Positions 21,508-28,849 of a stretch of 32,942 nt of DNA are shown in pieces. Made by a program: the position numbers and the translations under genes. Below the pieces are notes generated by a model. The model did no database searches, was not told the origin of the DNA, and was given only the letters and a program-made list of their open reading frames with translations. Every line of letters begins with the position of its first letter. Within the stretch, counting starts at the first letter, position 1. Source of the stretch: JAUVDZ01 sp042568205 (lineage in GTDB: Bacteria; Patescibacteriota; Gracilibacteria; UBA1369; PNNO01); assembly GCA_042568205.1 (NCBI GenBank), contig JBHPJE010000010.1, positions 1-32,942 on the forward strand, written 5' to 3'.

Positions 21508-24135
21508 TTAAAGATGAGCTAGTTCGCCTTCGATTTTCTTAATTGATTCTTGAGTTTCTTTTAGACGTTTTTTTTCTTTATCTATTACTTCTGGTGGTGC
21601 ACTATTTATAAATCCATCATTTTTTAATTTACCCTCGAGGGTCTTTTCAAATCCTTTTAAGTTGTCTAATTCTTTTGTTAGACGCTTCTTTTCCTTATCA
21701 GCATCAATTAGTTCGTGTAATGGTAAATATACCTCGTAATGAGGGGTAAGGAGTGCAATAGCATGATCTAGTTTTTCTCCCTTTTCAAATATCGAAAGCT
21801 CCCCTATTCTGGCCATTCTCATTAATGGTTCACGTTTTTCTTCCAAGAAGTCTTTATATTTTCCTGCATAAATTACAGCATGAACTTGTTTAACAGGTTC
21901 AACTGTATGTTCAGCGCGAGCACTTCGTATATCGGATATGATTTGATGTAAAAGTTCCATTTCTTCAACTTCTTTATCAAACAATAAATCTTTATTAAAT
22001 GTTGGCCAAGATTCAGCTATTAACATTTTATCTTCTTTAAGATGGTCCCAAAGAACTTCAGTTACAAATGGTATAAATGGGTGAAGAAGCTTTAAAAGAT
22101 TTTTAAGAACAAACACAAGCACGTGTGGATTTAAATGTTCACCTTTTGAAAGTTCAACATACCAATCGCAAAGTTCACCCCATGTGAAGTTATAAATTTT
22201 TGTACCAGCTTCAGAGAAATTAAACTTCTCCATATTTTCAGTAGTATCCTTAATCAGATACTGCAGTTTAGTAATAATCCATTTGTCAGCTTTTGAAACG
22301 ATATGTTTCTTTGGATCAAATTCCGCCTCTAAATGTTCGTCTTTCACATTCATCAATGAAAATCTAGATGCATTCCAAATCTTATTCACAAAATTTCTGT
22401 ATCCAGCGATTTTCTCTTCATAAAGCCGCAAATCATTACCTGGGGTTGATCCGATCACCATACTTAAACGTAAAGCGTCAGTCCCATATTGTTCAATCAT
22501 GTCTAAAGGATCTATGCAGGTTTCAGGTTTTGATTTTGACATTTTCTGACCATCTCGAGTTCTTATTAAGCCGTGTAGATAAACTTTTTCAAAAGGGATT
22601 TCATTAATTCCGTAAGTAGTCATGATTATCATTCTTGCAATCCAAAAGAAAAGTATATCGTATCCAGTTTCTAAAACTGTAGTTGGATGGAAATATTTTA
22701 AATCTTCGGTTTCTTCAGGCCAACCTAAAGTTGAAAATGTCCATAAACCAGATGAAAACCAAGTATCTAATGTATCGGGATCCTGTTTTAAATTGCTGGT
22801 TTTACACTTAGTACACTCTGATGGAGCATCTTCTGCAACTATCTCTTCATTACAATCTGAACAATACCAAACCGGAATTTGATGACCATACCAAATCTGA
22901 CGTGATATACACCAATCGTGCAAATTCTCCATCCAATTAAAATATGTTTTATTAAATCTTTCTGGGATTATTTCAATTTCTCCATTACGTACAACTTCAA
23001 TTGATCGTTCTTTGATAGTTTTAAGCTTCCCATCATGCTCAATAACTGGCTTATCTACAGCCACAAACCATTGTTTTGAAATTAAAGGTTCTATAGTGGT
23101 TTTACATCTATAACAAATTGAAAGCTTATGATCATAATCTTCTATCTTTTCCATTAAATCCATTTTTTCCATATCTTTTACTATCTCTTTTCTACATTCC
23201 CCAGTAGTCATTCCTGCATATTTTCCGCAATTATCTTTCATCTTCCCTTCTTCATCTATAACTGATTTAGATTCAATACCATGTCGCTTAGCAATATCAA
23301 AATCTGCGAAACTATGAGCAGGAGTAACTTTAATTGCGCCAGAACCAAATTCAGGATCAACTTCTTTATCTGCAACAACTGTAATTTCAAATTTTCCTAA
23401 AACTCCTGGAATCATATAATTTTTTCCAACCATATCCTTGTATCTATCATCGTCTGGGTGAACAGCAACCGCAGTATCTCCTAGTTTAGTTTCTGGCCTG
23501 GTTGTAGCCAATACAAAAGGGCCATATTTAATCCAATATAGTTTGTCTTTTACTTCTTTATATTCAACTTCATCATCTGCTAGTGTTGAGGAACAACGTG
23601 GACACCAATTTACAATTCGATCACCTTTATAAATAAGTCCATCGTGATACATCTTTGTAAAGATCGATCTAACGGCCTTTGAAAGACCTTTGTCTAATGT
23701 AAATCTTTCGCGAGTCCAATCACATGAAGATCCCATTTTTCTAATTTGAGACTTTATTGTATTTCGAGATTCATCTACAAATTTATCAACTTCTTTTAAA
23801 AAATCTTCACGACCTAAATCATGTCGGCTTTTTCCATCTTCTGCAAGATTTTTTTCTACTCTATTTTGAGTTGCTATACCTGCATGGTCAGTACCAGGTA
23901 GCCATAAAGTAGAGAATCCCTGCATTCGTTTGTATCTAATCATTATATCTTCAATTGCAAGCATAGAAGCATGTCCTAAATGAAGAGTTCCAGTAGCATT
24001 TGGAGGTGGCATGGAAATAGTAAAAGATGGCTTGTCCTCATCAATTTCTGGAGTAAAGACGCCACTTTCTTCCCACTTCTTATATATAGAATCTTCAAAC
24101 TGTTTCGCCTCGTAGGCCTTTTCTATTTCTTTCAC
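21508..24135 (-). CDS. valS: Valyl-tRNA synthetase
   Basis: This class I synthetase (875 aa) charges tRNA-Val and edits Thr. HLGH is at residues 52-55 (PPPNATGTLHLGHAS). The CP1 editing domain has PFVLATTRPETKLGDTAVAV and VDPEFGSGAIKVTPAH. KMSKS is near 529 (DGQKMSKSKPET). Zinc-ribbon-like pairs occur at NWCPRCSS, ICYRCKT, YCSDCNEE and CTKCK; together they recall the archaeal-like ValRS/IleRS type more than the E. coli enzyme. The C-terminus, about 808-875, is a coiled-coil tRNA-binding arm (KKRLTKELDNLKGFEKTLEG). The start codon is GTG at 24135. The -10 ends 10 bases upstream, so the mRNA is nearly leaderless. Confidence 0.96.
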   Translation of the reverse strand: MKEIEKAYEAKQFEDSIYKKWEESGVFTPEIDEDKPSFTISMPPPNATGTLHLGHASMLAIEDIMIRYKRMQGFSTLWLPGTDHAGIATQNRVEKNLAEDGKSRHDLGREDFLKEVDKFVDESRNTIKSQIRKMGSSCDWTRERFTLDKGLSKAVRSIFTKMYHDGLIYKGDRIVNWCPRCSSTLADDEVEYKEVKDKLYWIKYGPFVLATTRPETKLGDTAVAVHPDDDRYKDMVGKNYMIPGVLGKFEITVVADKEVDPEFGSGAIKVTPAHSFADFDIAKRHGIESKSVIDEEGKMKDNCGKYAGMTTGECRKEIVKDMEKMDLMEKIEDYDHKLSICYRCKTTIEPLISKQWFVAVDKPVIEHDGKLKTIKERSIEVVRNGEIEIIPERFNKTYFNWMENLHDWCISRQIWYGHQIPVWYCSDCNEEIVAEDAPSECTKCKTSNLKQDPDTLDTWFSSGLWTFSTLGWPEETEDLKYFHPTTVLETGYDILFFWIARMIIMTTYGINEIPFEKVYLHGLIRTRDGQKMSKSKPETCIDPLDMIEQYGTDALRLSMVIGSTPGNDLRLYEEKIAGYRNFVNKIWNASRFSLMNVKDEHLEAEFDPKKHIVSKADKWIITKLQYLIKDTTENMEKFNFSEAGTKIYNFTWGELCDWYVELSKGEHLNPHVLVFVLKNLLKLLHPFIPFVTEVLWDHLKEDKMLIAESWPTFNKDLLFDKEVEEMELLHQIISDIRSARAEHTVEPVKQVHAVIYAGKYKDFLEEKREPLMRMARIGELSIFEKGEKLDHAIALLTPHYEVYLPLHELIDADKEKKRLTKELDNLKGFEKTLEGKLKNDGFINSAPPEVIDKEKKRLKETQESIKKIEGELAHL

Positions 24136-24145
24136 TGCAATTTAG

Positions 24146-24173
24146 GTTATAATCTTAAATAGATATATCACAA
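24146..24173 (-). promoter_or_regulatory. Promoter of valS
   Basis: On the minus strand TTGTGA (24168-24173), 16 bp, TATAAC (24146-24151). The expected start of transcription, about 24139, is only a few bases from the GTG, so no room for a Shine-Dalgarno sequence remains. Confidence 0.55.
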
Positions 24174-24179
24174 ACCTGA

Positions 24180-24208
24180 TTGATAAAAAAGCCAAAATCA
24201 CGTATAAT
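24180..24208 (+). promoter_or_regulatory. Promoter of the unknown gene at 24232
   Basis: TTGATA (24180-24185), 17 bp, and perfect TATAAT (24203-24208). This is among the best promoter matches in the window and is divergent from the valS promoter. Confidence 0.65.
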
Positions 24209-24231
24209 GTAATGATGTACTAATAGAATCT

Positions 24232-24741
24232 ATGGCAGATAATAAACAAAAAATCGGTGGTATTGCACCTGAAGCTCCAAAACCTCAAGCACCTGAAGCC
24301 CCTAAACAGAGGCAAGAAGCTAAAGAGGTAAAAGAAGCTAGTATTTCTGTTGGATTAGAAGCTGGAGAAATTATTGAGGGTGCTGAAGAAGTAAGTGGTC
24401 ATGTGTCTGAATCAGAACAAAAACGAAAAGAAGGTGATACTGGAGTTTCTATGACGCAAAGTGCAGGTTCAACTGCAGGAACGCCTGCTAAGCCTGCATT
24501 CCCACCAGTTACAAAAATGACTTTTCAAGTTAAGAAACAATTAAAAAAAGACATGAAGGTTTTAAATAAAAAGGTTAAACATGTTATGAGACAAAAAGGC
24601 CCAATTGATGCTGAAAATCTAAACAAACTTGTAGAAGCTTTAAGAGAATTAAAACGACTTCTTTCAAATCTTGCATCAGCTACTGCAGATACAATTAGAA
24701 ATCTTTGGATTACTCATGTAAAAGAAAGAAATAAATCTTAA
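24232..24741 (+). CDS. Unknown protein with a disordered Pro/Glu-rich N-terminus and basic helical C-terminus
   Basis: The protein is 169 aa and I do not recognise a family. Residues about 8-100 are low complexity: repeated PEAPKPQAPEAPK, then a Glu/Gly-rich stretch and a Ser/Thr/Pro-rich linker ending TPAKPAFPPV. Residues about 103-169 are predicted helical and strongly basic (VKKQLKKDMKVLNKKVKHVM), followed by LVEALRELKRLLSNLASATA and a Lys/Arg tail. No signal peptide or membrane segment is seen. The gene has its own strong promoter and a terminator 22 bases after the stop, so it is a monocistronic unit with potentially high expression. Binding of nucleic acid or membrane is possible but untested. 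Confidence 0.7.
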   Translation: MADNKQKIGGIAPEAPKPQAPEAPKQRQEAKEVKEASISVGLEAGEIIEGAEEVSGHVSESEQKRKEGDTGVSMTQSAGSTAGTPAKPAFPPVTKMTFQVKKQLKKDMKVLNKKVKHVMRQKGPIDAENLNKLVEALRELKRLLSNLASATADTIRNLWITHVKERNKS

Positions 24742-25805
24742 GAAAGTTCAAACATTCTATCTAGCGCTAATAAGGCGCTTTTTTTTGTGTCTGAATTAAC
24801 CTTAATTTGATTTACAATTTTATCTTCATTTAGATTTTCAAAAACCCAGAGCAAATGTTGTGGAGAAATTCTATCCATATGAGAACACATGCAAACCGGT
24901 CCACCTATTGCTTGAATTTTCTTATCTGGGTGTTCTTTAGCAAGTCTGTTAACGAGATGGATTTCAGTACCAATTGCCCATTCTGATCCTTTTTCAGCTT
25001 CTTCGATAGTTTTTACGATAAAACCTGTTGATCCAATTAAATCTGCTTTTTGAGCTATCTCTTTCGGCACTTCTGGATGTACTAAAATTTTTATATTAGG
25101 ATTTTGTTCTTTTAAATCTTCTATATTTTCTGGTTTAAATCGAACATGAACCGGGCAATATCCATTCCAAACTAAAATCTTAGTATCTTTTATAGTTTCT
25201 GAAGATAATCCACCATTCTCCATTCCCCTTTCCCAAACTGCAACTTCGTTAATTCCAAGTTTATCTGCAGTATTCGAACTTAAATGCTCATCAGGAAAAA
25301 AGAAAATCTTTTTTCCCTCATCAAAGGCCCATTTAATTATCTTTTCAGCATTTGCCGATGTGCAAACTAGACCATTGTTTCTACCACAAAAAGCTTTAGT
25401 TTCTGCACTGCTATTTATGTAAGTAATTGGAATAAATTCGCTCAAGTCTTCAAATTTCCCTAACTCTCTCCATGCTTGCTCAACCTCACGTACAGAAGCC
25501 ATATCTGCCATAGGACAACCTGCATTTAAATCAGGTAAAATCACTGTTTTTGAATCATCAGTTACCATGTCCGCAGTCTCTGCCATGAACATAACTCCAC
25601 AAAAAACTATAAAAGGTGCTGTAGACTTTGCGGCCTTCATTGAAAGATAAAGTGAATCCCCTATTTCATCTGCAAATTTAACAACCTCGTCTCTTTGGTA
25701 ATGATGTGCTAAAATCATCACCTTATCACCCAAAGCATCCTTTATTTTTTGAATTAAAGGAATGGCTTGCTCATCAGATAACTCTTTATATTTTTCAGGA
25801 AGCAT
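24738..25805 (-). CDS. nadA: Quinolinate synthase
   Basis: NadA condenses iminoaspartate with dihydroxyacetone phosphate to give quinolinate, using a [4Fe-4S] cluster. The protein is 355 aa. Visible signatures are ILAHHYQRDEV, FCGVMFMAETA (cluster Cys), LPDLNAGCPMADMA, WNGYCPVHVRF (cluster Cys), VHPEVPKEI, GSTGFIVK, IGTEIHLVNRL and GGPVCMCSHM (cluster Cys). It is divergent from nadC, the next step, with only 23 bases between start codons; nadB is not in the window. The 3' end carries, on the plus strand, the terminator of the unknown gene, and the two genes overlap by 4 bases. Confidence 0.97.
   Translation of the reverse strand: MLPEKYKELSDEQAIPLIQKIKDALGDKVMILAHHYQRDEVVKFADEIGDSLYLSMKAAKSTAPFIVFCGVMFMAETADMVTDDSKTVILPDLNAGCPMADMASVREVEQAWRELGKFEDLSEFIPITYINSSAETKAFCGRNNGLVCTSANAEKIIKWAFDEGKKIFFFPDEHLSSNTADKLGINEVAVWERGMENGGLSSETIKDTKILVWNGYCPVHVRFKPENIEDLKEQNPNIKILVHPEVPKEIAQKADLIGSTGFIVKTIEEAEKGSEWAIGTEIHLVNRLAKEHPDKKIQAIGGPVCMCSHMDRISPQHLLWVFENLNEDKIVNQIKVNSDTKKSALLALDRMFELS
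24763..24786 (+). terminator. Intrinsic terminator of the unknown gene at 24232
   Basis: AGCGC-TAATAAG-GCGCT followed by an eight-T run. It is 22 bases after the stop and lies within the 3' coding end of convergent nadA. Confidence 0.75.
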
Positions 25806-25864
25806 GATATAAGAAAGTTGTTAGTCCGGTGCCAAATCTTACCATGAAAAAACAACGTGCTCAA
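25785..25864. promoter_or_regulatory. Overlapping divergent promoters of nadA and nadC
   Basis: Plus strand for nadC: TTTATA (25785-25790), 17 bp, TATAAG (25808-25813). Minus strand for nadA: TTGAGC (25859-25864), 17 bp, TAAGAT (25836-25841). Each promoter sits partly in the other gene's 5' coding region. The matches are moderate. Confidence 0.4.
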
Positions 25865-26827
25865 ATTGCCAGAAAACTATTCAATCAAAAAGAGAAATTA
25901 ACTCTGGATAATTTAATTTTTAAGCAGTGGGTTTTTAAATTTACTTTTCTTGAATTAGAAAAGGATCTTGGAGAAAATGGTGATATTACTTCTAAGTGCG
26001 TAATCCACGAGAATAAAGAGGCTCTTGCTCGAATTTATGCTAATGAACCAGGGGTGATGGCTGGAAGCGCTGAAATTGTATACTTTTTGATGACTAGCGA
26101 TAAAAAATTCCGTCCAAGACTCCAAAAACTCGAAGTTGTTAGTAATTTTAAAGATGGAAGTGAATTTGAAAAAGATGACATTCTTTTAGAAATTAAAGGT
26201 GATGTAAAAGAAATTCTTAAAGTTGAACGAACAATTCTCAACTTTCTTCAACATATGTGTGGCATTGCTTCGAACACAAAAATCCTCACAGATAAAGCAA
26301 AAGATGCTGATCATGAAATCTTAGTTGTTCCAACTCGAAAAACAACATGGGGATTATTAGACAAAAAAGCAGTCACTTTAGGTGGAGGCGGTACTCATAG
26401 ATTAAATTTAGAAGATGCGATTTTAATAAAAGATAATCATATAGCTTTTAATAATAATGACATCCTTGATACTTTAGATAATTTTGAACCTCCTAAAAAC
26501 GATTATCAATTTTTCGAATTAGAAATTGATGATAAAACTCAAGTATTAAATGCCGCAAAAAAGCTTATATCAATGCAAAACGAAGGCAGAATACCAAAAC
26601 CAGCAGTTATTATGTTTGATAATATGACTCCAAAAGAGATTGAAGCGCAAATATCAAAACTTAAAAATAATAATTGCTACGATAACCTTATTTTTGAAGC
26701 TTCTGGAGGTATTAATTCAAAAACACTTCAACAATATGCCCGGTCTGGTGTTGATATCATATCAATGGGTGCATTAACACAAAATATTAAACCAAAAGAC
26801 CTTTCATTAGAATTAGTTTCTACCTAA
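25829..26827 (+). CDS. nadC: Nicotinate-nucleotide pyrophosphorylase (quinolinate phosphoribosyltransferase)
   Basis: NadC converts quinolinate and PRPP to nicotinate mononucleotide, CO2 and PPi. The frame starts with GTG at 25829 (332 aa); an ATG at 25844 (327 aa, MKKQRAQIARK) is an equally good choice. Signatures: LGENGDITSK, KVERTILNFLQHMCGIAS, VVPTRKTTWGLLDKKAV, GGGGTHRLNLEDAILIKDNH split as GGGGTHRLNL and EDAILIKDNH, FFELEIDD, FDNMTPKEI, EASGGINSKTL and SMGALTQNIKPKDLSLEL. The N-terminal extension is longer than in typical enzymes of about 280 aa. It is divergent from nadA, which forms its substrate, and overlaps the HIT gene by 4 bases at the 3' end. Confidence 0.95.
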   Translation: MPNLTMKKQRAQIARKLFNQKEKLTLDNLIFKQWVFKFTFLELEKDLGENGDITSKCVIHENKEALARIYANEPGVMAGSAEIVYFLMTSDKKFRPRLQKLEVVSNFKDGSEFEKDDILLEIKGDVKEILKVERTILNFLQHMCGIASNTKILTDKAKDADHEILVVPTRKTTWGLLDKKAVTLGGGGTHRLNLEDAILIKDNHIAFNNNDILDTLDNFEPPKNDYQFFELEIDDKTQVLNAAKKLISMQNEGRIPKPAVIMFDNMTPKEIEAQISKLKNNNCYDNLIFEASGGINSKTLQQYARSGVDIISMGALTQNIKPKDLSLELVST

Positions 26828-27138
26828 TGCCCCATCAAATGCAGATGAACATGAAAAATGATCTGACCGGCTTCTTTACCTACGTTAAATAGCAGCTGAT
26901 ATCCTTTGCAGTCGTGTTTTTCAGCTAGATCCTTAGCAACTTTGATTAAGTGACCAATTATTTGCTCATCCCCTTCTTCCATATCTGAAATCTTTGGAAT
27001 GTGCTTTCGAGGTACAATTAAAAGGTGAACTCTTGATTTAGGATTGATATCTTTAAAAGCCACACATGTATCGTCTTCATGTACGACTTCTGAATCGATC
27101 TCCTTACCTATAATTTTACAAAACAAGCAATCATTCAT
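26824..27138 (-). CDS. HIT (histidine triad) family nucleotide-binding protein
   Basis: The protein is 104 aa when started at the ATG at 27138, which overlaps the previous gene's TGA as ATGA. An upstream start at 27159 is less likely. The opening CLFCKIIGKEIDSEVV and the triad IFHVHLHLMGH near the C-terminus are typical of the Hint branch, which hydrolyses adenosine phosphoramidates and acyl-adenylates. FKDINPKSRVHLLIVPRKHI is also conserved. It is cytosolic, last in an operon with a sigma4/HARE gene and a small unknown gene. The stop is TAG. Confidence 0.93.
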   Translation of the reverse strand: MNDCLFCKIIGKEIDSEVVHEDDTCVAFKDINPKSRVHLLIVPRKHIPKISDMEEGDEQIIGHLIKVAKDLAEKHDCKGYQLLFNVGKEAGQIIFHVHLHLMGH

Positions 27139-27368
27139 ATGTCTATTGTTAAAGTCCAATTATATTGATCATCACAATTCAATAATCTATCTACTTTAAA
27201 CTTTTTGCGAGCTCGGATATCACCAATATCTACTAATGGTTCAAGTAAAAATGACTCCCATCCCCATTCGGTATTTGTAGAGTGTTGTGCGATAAGCACC
27301 TTTCCTTGAAAGGTTTGACCTTCACAATAAATTGCTTGTTTGCCAGTATGGTTTAGTTCAGGATTCAT
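27135..27368 (-). CDS. Small unknown protein in the sigma4/HARE-HIT operon
   Basis: The protein is 77 aa and I do not recognise a family. It is acidic to neutral with two Cys (C14, C66) and Trp residues in TEWGWESF and YNWTLTIDI. The pattern of short strands (KVLIAQHSTN, FLLEPLVDIGDIRA) suggests a small beta-rich fold. It lies 15 bases after the sigma4/HARE gene and ends in TGA overlapping the HIT start as ATGA, so it is translated in coupling with HIT. The tight spacing supports a real gene. Confidence 0.65.
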   Translation of the reverse strand: MNPELNHTGKQAIYCEGQTFQGKVLIAQHSTNTEWGWESFLLEPLVDIGDIRARKKFKVDRLLNCDDQYNWTLTIDI

Positions 27369-27383
27369 GCCTGAAATATAGCT

Positions 27384-28475
27384 TTATTTTTTCTTCATAT
27401 CAAGTGAGTACATTGCTCTACCCACACGAACGAAGTGAGCGTTCTTTTGTAGATTAAGCGAGATAGTACCTTTTTTAACTTGTCTTTGTTTCATAACACC
27501 ATCAATGATTTGTTGTTTACTTAAAGGACTTTTCTTATCAAGTAAGCCTTCGATCACATCGGCTACTGTTCCTTTTTTGTAACCCCACTCTTTAAGTGCG
27601 TAAAGACCACGTCCAACTAGAACGAATTGATCGTATCGGATTAATTCATTATGAACAGCTTGAGTGGTTACAACTTTTTTATCAAATCCAGCTTCTGAAA
27701 TATTATTTGCTATTTCAATGAAATGTAATGGTTCTTTTTTATCTTTTAAGATGATATATGCTTTATCTCTGATTGATCTTGGATTGATATGTCTCCAGCT
27801 CATTAAACCAAATCCACCTTTAAGACGTTTTACTCTTTGATCTACTTCTAGTGCTGAAATGATTGTTGATGTTTCTATAGTGATACTTTTTGATTTAAGT
27901 GCTTTTTGGATATCTTTTGCTAATGATTCATGATCGATCACATCTGAATTTTTATTCATTTGAGAGATACCTGCTTCTACGATTGCTTTAACTGTTGCTT
28001 CAGGAAGATCGCTCGTTCTCCAAAATGGATAATAAATATTACTTTTCTCAGTTTTATTTAGTTCTGGTGTGATATTTAAAGCTAATCTAATGATATTTGC
28101 ATCTACATCTTCTGAACTTACAATAATATTAAGAATTTCGCTAATTAACCCAGTTTCTGTGCTCACACCACCTTTATTTTGAATCAACTCTAGTGCTAAT
28201 TCGCTAATTTCATTCAATTTAGTACTCTGAACTGTTCTTTTTAGCTTTCCTAAAGCAATCTTCTCAATTTGTCTGATTCTTTCTCTAGTTACTGAAAATT
28301 GTTGTCCAATCTTCTCTAAAGTCATTTTAGGCTGATTGTTCAGGCTAAATCTCTTTACAATAACATCCTTTTCTTTATCTGTAAGAACAAGGAACATATC
28401 ATCAAGAATTTCAGCTAGATTAAGCTTACTTATGGAAACGCTACGTGAGCTTTGTTGGGTTTTAGATGTATTCAT
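27384..28475 (-). CDS. Sigma70 region 4 plus HARE-HTH protein (paralogue 2)
   Basis: The protein is 363 aa with the same layout as the protein at 19475-20545. Region-4 helix-turn-helix at about 52-80 (TLEKIGQQFSVTRERIRQIE), a helical middle, SWRHINPRSIRDKAYIILKD, the HARE-HTH-like segment (PLHFIEIANNI, AVHNELIRYDQFVLVGRG, YALKEWGY), then GTVADVIEGLLDKK and MKQRQVKKGTISLNL. The closest matches between the two copies are in the -35-recognition helix and the YALKEWGY block; the N-terminus and middle differ. No sigma region 2 is present. It leads an operon with a small unknown gene and a HIT gene, and faces a predicted small RNA and tRNA-Leu. Confidence 0.85.
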   Translation of the reverse strand: MNTSKTQQSSRSVSISKLNLAEILDDMFLVLTDKEKDVIVKRFSLNNQPKMTLEKIGQQFSVTRERIRQIEKIALGKLKRTVQSTKLNEISELALELIQNKGGVSTETGLISEILNIIVSSEDVDANIIRLALNITPELNKTEKSNIYYPFWRTSDLPEATVKAIVEAGISQMNKNSDVIDHESLAKDIQKALKSKSITIETSTIISALEVDQRVKRLKGGFGLMSWRHINPRSIRDKAYIILKDKKEPLHFIEIANNISEAGFDKKVVTTQAVHNELIRYDQFVLVGRGLYALKEWGYKKGTVADVIEGLLDKKSPLSKQQIIDGVMKQRQVKKGTISLNLQKNAHFVRVGRAMYSLDMKKK

Positions 28476-28506
28476 AATTAAGGGGGTTTTTGGCTAAGGT
28501 GCTAGT

Positions 28507-28535
28507 ATGTTATTGGTAAAGTGTTGTTATGTCAA
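28507..28535 (-). promoter_or_regulatory. Promoter of the second sigma4/HARE operon
   Basis: On the minus strand a perfect TTGACA (28530-28535), 17 bp, and TAACAT (28507-28512). The leader to the ATG at 28475 is about 25 bases. It overlaps a plus-strand promoter candidate at 28524-28552. Confidence 0.55.
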
Positions 28536-28628
28536 GCAAGAATATTGATAATGTTGCAAAATTGTTTTAAAAAGTTATTTGGTCACCTATATTAATCGAT
28601 TCTTGACTATTTGTCAAATCTTTTTTTT
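28524..28628 (+). ncRNA. Predicted small RNA with its own promoter and terminator
   Basis: Plus strand: TTGTTA (28524-28529), 17 bp, GATAAT (28547-28552), so transcription would start near 28559. A hairpin, GATT-CT-TTGAC with GTCAAATC around TATTT, ends at 28620 and is followed by eight T. The transcript would be about 65-70 bases with no open reading frame. It is divergent from sigma4/HARE paralogue 2 and upstream of tRNA-Leu. The stem is AT-rich, so termination may be weak. Confidence 0.35.
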
Positions 28629-28660
28629 AGTTTTTTATATTAAGGATTTTTGACAATTTA

Positions 28661-28689
28661 TTGACGAAGAATAAAGGATTTGATAAATT
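28661..28689 (+). promoter_or_regulatory. Promoter candidate of tRNA-Leu
   Basis: TTGACG (28661-28666), 17 bp, TAAATT (28684-28689). A second TTGACA at 28650-28655 has no -10 at proper spacing. The tRNA begins at 28710. Confidence 0.4.
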
Positions 28690-28709
28690 AGCATGGCTGT
28701 TTGAAATAT

Positions 28710-28794
28710 GCCGGGATGGCGGAACTGGTAGACGCGCTAGTCTTAGGAACTAGTGGAGCAATCCGTGGAGGTTCGAGTCCTCTTCCCGGCACCA
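28710..28794 (+). tRNA. tRNA-Leu (TAG), CCA encoded
   Basis: Class II tRNA of 85 bases with acceptor GCCGGGA/TCCCGGC, D loop GAACTGGTAGAC, anticodon loop CTTAGGA, an extended variable arm (GGAGCAATCC), T loop TTCGAGT, discriminator A and CCA. The anticodon TAG reads CUN leucine codons. Confidence 0.96.
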
Positions 28795-28807
28795 AAGAAC
28801 AACAAAA

Positions 28808-28838
28808 AAGCCCCACCTTAATTGGTAGGGCTTATTTT
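28808..28838. terminator. Bidirectional terminator between tRNA-Leu and the DUF4215 gene
   Basis: AAGCCC and GGGCTT pair, with an inner ACC/GGT pair around TTAATT. The plus strand continues with ATTTTC; the minus strand continues with six T. It serves convergent units: tRNA-Leu on plus and the Cys-rich protein on minus. Confidence 0.7.
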
Positions 28839-28849
28839 CAATGTTTTAA

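Noticed and set aside
27135..27137. Possible UGA reassignment (Gly code of Gracilibacteria/SR1)
   Set aside because: TGA ends the genes at 27135 and 12625 at sensible points, with an ATGA overlap at the first, and the long genes have no in-frame TGA.
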